From Roseburia sp. (lineage in GTDB: Bacteria; Bacillota; Clostridia; Lachnospirales; Lachnospiraceae), in the NCBI GenBank assembly GCA_017937095.1, contig JAGBEG010000002.1, forward strand, positions 1-64,000: DNA of 64,000 nt. The letters are read 5' to 3'. Numbering within the stretch: the first letter of the stretch is position 1; every line of letters begins with the position of its first letter. A program made the translations under genes and the position numbers. This document shows positions 62,086 through 64,000 of the stretch, piece by piece. The notes below the pieces were generated by a model, which worked only from the letters and a program-made list of their open reading frames with translations, did not search any database and was not told the DNA's origin.

Positions 62086-63184
62086 TGCCGTTTCCTCCGT
62101 CCTCCCTTTGCGATACATCCGCCGCAGGCAGCGTCACAAGGAAGGTGCTTCCCTTTCCCGGCTCGCTCGAGACCTGAATATCGCCGTCTAACAGCTCCAG
62201 CACCCGTTTTACCAATGCCAGACCAAGACCGTTTCCCTCTTTGGAATGAGAAGTATCTCCCTGATAGAACTTGTCAAAAATATGATTTATGCTGTCACGG
62301 CTCATGCCGCATCCCGTGTCCGAAACCGAGACTTTCACACATTTCTTATCTGAGGTCTGCTTCACCGCAACGGTTCCCCCCGGCTCAGTGAATTTAATTG
62401 CATTGGACAGAAGATTATTCCACACAAGCTCTAAAAGGCTTTCGTCCGCTTCGACCAGCGCCGCATCCTCAATCTCCGTTTCCAGTTCGATTTCCTTGTC
62501 ATCCCACGCATCTTCAAACTGAAGGATGCATTCACACAACTGCCTGCACACGTCATACGTCTCCGTTTCGGGAACAAGTCTCTGATTTTCCAGTTTGTTC
62601 AGTCTTAAAATATTGCTGATCAGATTGGAGAGCCTTACTGCCGCCCCCTCAATATTCTCTGCGTACTCTTTTCTCTGTTCCTCTGTGATATGTTCCCCCC
62701 GCAGCAGTTCCGCATAATTTTTGATAATGGCAATCGGGGTTTTCATCTCATGGGAAACATTTGATACAAAATCAGTTTTGAGCGTTTCAATGCTCCCCAG
62801 CTCCTCGACCATTTTATTAAAATCCGTAATCATGACGTCCAGATAATCCCATTTATCCTGCGTGTGAAGCGTAGAGACATACACGGAAAAGTCTCCGTTC
62901 GCGACATTCTTAGTTGCTTCTGCCAGCCTGTGCATAGGCTCTTCATAGGTGGTTCGGATTTTTCTTCTGGTAAACAGCGTAAGCGCCACCGCCACCATTC
63001 CCCAATAAACGATAGGAACAATGGACTGCACCACCCCATTCGATTCCATCTCATTCATAAACACAATCAATCCTGTATGGACGCCTGACATCAATAGAAG
63101 AACGCCCAGATAGATTGCAAACAGGGACGGCGGAAATCTGCTTTCCCTGACGCGTTCCTGCTTTTTATCTTTTCTCATGTTCAT
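62078..63184 (-). CDS. sensor histidine kinase
   Basis: 368 residues. Two membrane segments (about 21-43 and 50-71) with almost no extracellular loop, HAMP linker (about 75-128), phospho-His145 (VSNVSHEMKTPIAIIKNYAE), N box LELVWNNLLSNAIKFT, G1 VSDTGCGM, and G2 GNGLGLALVKRV. The intramembrane sensing layout is typical of kinases that watch a neighbouring ABC transporter for antimicrobial peptides. That fits the partial permease gene directly upstream of the regulator. Overlaps the regulator stop by 4 nt. Confidence 0.93.
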   Translation of the reverse strand: MNMRKDKKQERVRESRFPPSLFAIYLGVLLLMSGVHTGLIVFMNEMESNGVVQSIVPIVYWGMVAVALTLFTRRKIRTTYEEPMHRLAEATKNVANGDFSVYVSTLHTQDKWDYLDVMITDFNKMVEELGSIETLKTDFVSNVSHEMKTPIAIIKNYAELLRGEHITEEQRKEYAENIEGAAVRLSNLISNILRLNKLENQRLVPETETYDVCRQLCECILQFEDAWDDKEIELETEIEDAALVEADESLLELVWNNLLSNAIKFTEPGGTVAVKQTSDKKCVKVSVSDTGCGMSRDSINHIFDKFYQGDTSHSKEGNGLGLALVKRVLELLDGDIQVSSEPGKGSTFLVTLPAADVSQREDGGNGNG

Positions 63185-63852
63185 ATTAATACCGCCTTAT
63201 ACCCAAGCCCTCTGACTGTCACGATCTTAAATCCGTCGCACGCCGACAATTTATCGCGCAGCTTCGTCACGTAGACGTCGACCGCCCGCAGGCTCGTCTC
63301 ACTGTCCACGCCCCAGAACTCATCCATCAACTGCGCTCTGGAAAATGTCTTTTTCGGATAGGACAACAGCTTGTATATGATGTTGAACTCTCTTGTCGTA
63401 AGACTGATTTCTTCTCCGTCAACCGCAGCGCTCATCCCATCCGCGTCCAGTTCCAGATTTCCCACTGTGATTTTCCGCTCCATTTCTATGTTCGCCCTGC
63501 GAAGCAGCGCTCTGACGCGGAGCAGCAGCTCGTCCAGTTCGATCGGCTTCACCATGTAGTCGTCAATGCCAAGCCGGAATCCCTTTTGTTTTGCCGGGAG
63601 GTCATCCCTTGCCGACATAAATAAAATCGGTATGGTCTTATTTACCTGTCTGACAGACCGGGCAAATTCAAACCCGTCAATTTCCGGCATCATAATATCT
63701 GAAATAATCAGTTCATACAGATTATTGTACATTTCCTCATATGCCTCGTTCACACAAAGGCATCCCTTTGCCTGAAATCCGCTGTCATTCAGATAGGTAC
63801 ATACAATCTGATTCAGTTTTACATCGTCTTCCACTACAAGTATGTTAATCAT
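63181..63852 (-). CDS. OmpR/PhoB-family response regulator
   Basis: 223 residues. Receiver 1-115 with Glu8/Asp9, phospho-acceptor Asp52 (LIISDIMMPEIDGF) and YMVKPI. The winged-helix domain shows SLTTREFNIIYKLLSYPKKT and ETSLRAVDVYVTKLRDKLSA, ending RGLGYKAVLI. ATG 63852 has GGAGG 8 nt upstream, while the longer frame reads through the end of the preceding gene. Partner of the downstream kinase (4-nt overlap). Confidence 0.94.
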   Translation of the reverse strand: MINILVVEDDVKLNQIVCTYLNDSGFQAKGCLCVNEAYEEMYNNLYELIISDIMMPEIDGFEFARSVRQVNKTIPILFMSARDDLPAKQKGFRLGIDDYMVKPIELDELLLRVRALLRRANIEMERKITVGNLELDADGMSAAVDGEEISLTTREFNIIYKLLSYPKKTFSRAQLMDEFWGVDSETSLRAVDVYVTKLRDKLSACDGFKIVTVRGLGYKAVLI

Positions 63853-64000
63853 TACGATTTCCTCCCGCCAGCAATTCTTTTTTCCTGATGTTCGCTGTCC
63901 ATATTCCCTGTATGCCCAGACCAAAGACCATCAGGCACACGCCCGCCCCGGTGATTCCGTTCATCTGCTTTGCAAGCGCTTCCTCTCCCTGTGCAAAAGA
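63845..64000 (-). CDS. C-terminal part of a membrane protein, probably ABC transporter permease (runs off the window)
   Basis: An open frame enters from the right edge and stops at 63847..63845, overlapping the start of the regulator gene by 8 nt. The 51 residues contain a hydrophobic segment (GITGAGVCLMVFGLGIQGIW) followed by a basic tail (RKKELLAGG), as at the end of a permease. The two-component pair directly downstream fits a sensor-regulated exporter. Too little is visible for a family assignment. Confidence 0.5.
   Translation of the reverse strand, partial: SFAQGEEALAKQMNGITGAGVCLMVFGLGIQGIWTANIRKKELLAGGNRND

Overview
This is a chromosomal segment of a Gram-positive, spore-associated member of the Clostridia, most likely the family Lachnospiraceae. 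The basis is spoVG next to glgC/glgD, a CotS-type coat kinase, a GlmU reduced to its uridylyltransferase domain, a 392-residue Prs, a SAM-I riboswitch on metK, strong GGAGG ribosome-binding sites, and several GTG or TTG starts. I see no rRNA, tRNA, CRISPR array, prophage or insertion sequence. Most of the window is ordinary core chromosome, densely packed and mainly on the minus strand; only 14.6-15.7 kb and 33.6-38.8 kb are on the plus strand.

Layout. 0-0.55 kb: a tandem 192-bp non-coding repeat with inverted ends. 0.55-10.4 kb: hup, pgcA, a PEGA lipoprotein, a CotS-like kinase, cca, proS, an RluA pseudouridine synthase, and an AlbA_2/Schlafen-type regulator with an array of direct repeats upstream. 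10.7-12.9 kb: an overlapping kinase/regulator pair. 13-14.5 kb: metK under a SAM-I riboswitch. 14.6-19.4 kb: an HD-GYP phosphodiesterase, murA, a LysM-G5-M23 peptidase and aroK. 19.6-24.3 kb: a CodA-like deaminase, a PucR regulator, an NhaC-type antiporter behind a structured leader, and a cytidylate-kinase-like protein. 24.4-33.4 kb: a PrsA-like foldase, mfd-pth-glmU(N), and glgC-glgD-spoVG. 33.6-38.8 kb: murC, a DnaA-box cluster, DnaD- and DnaI-like replication proteins, and prs. 38.9-42.9 kb: an HPr-like protein with an Ala/Lys-rich partner, a large anchored protein ending in a C39-like fold, and a small spore-coat-like protein.

43-57 kb is the most unusual region. It is a 14-kb run of signalling genes read leftwards: PAS kinase, receiver with degenerate HD-GYP, CheB, CheY, CheA, CheW, a sensor-poor MCP, an intrinsic terminator, a hybrid kinase with receiver and Hpt, and a hybrid kinase-receiver protein fused to a C-terminal DegV (lipid-binding) domain. 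No cheR, cheC, cheD or flagellar gene is present in the window. This suggests a chemosensory phosphorelay with an output other than simple flagellar control, with a possible fatty-acid-sensing end point. It is the best candidate for an undescribed system here.

57-64 kb: a membrane protein with a repeat-rich linker, a toroid-fold protein, a TfoX-N protein, an AraC regulator, a single crcB fluoride channel, a small membrane protein, and a second kinase/regulator pair behind a truncated membrane (probably ABC permease) gene.

Limits: functions come from reading translated sequence and motifs. No database search was run. Several starts were moved from the longest frame to an internal codon with a well-placed ribosome-binding site, and each such choice is stated.
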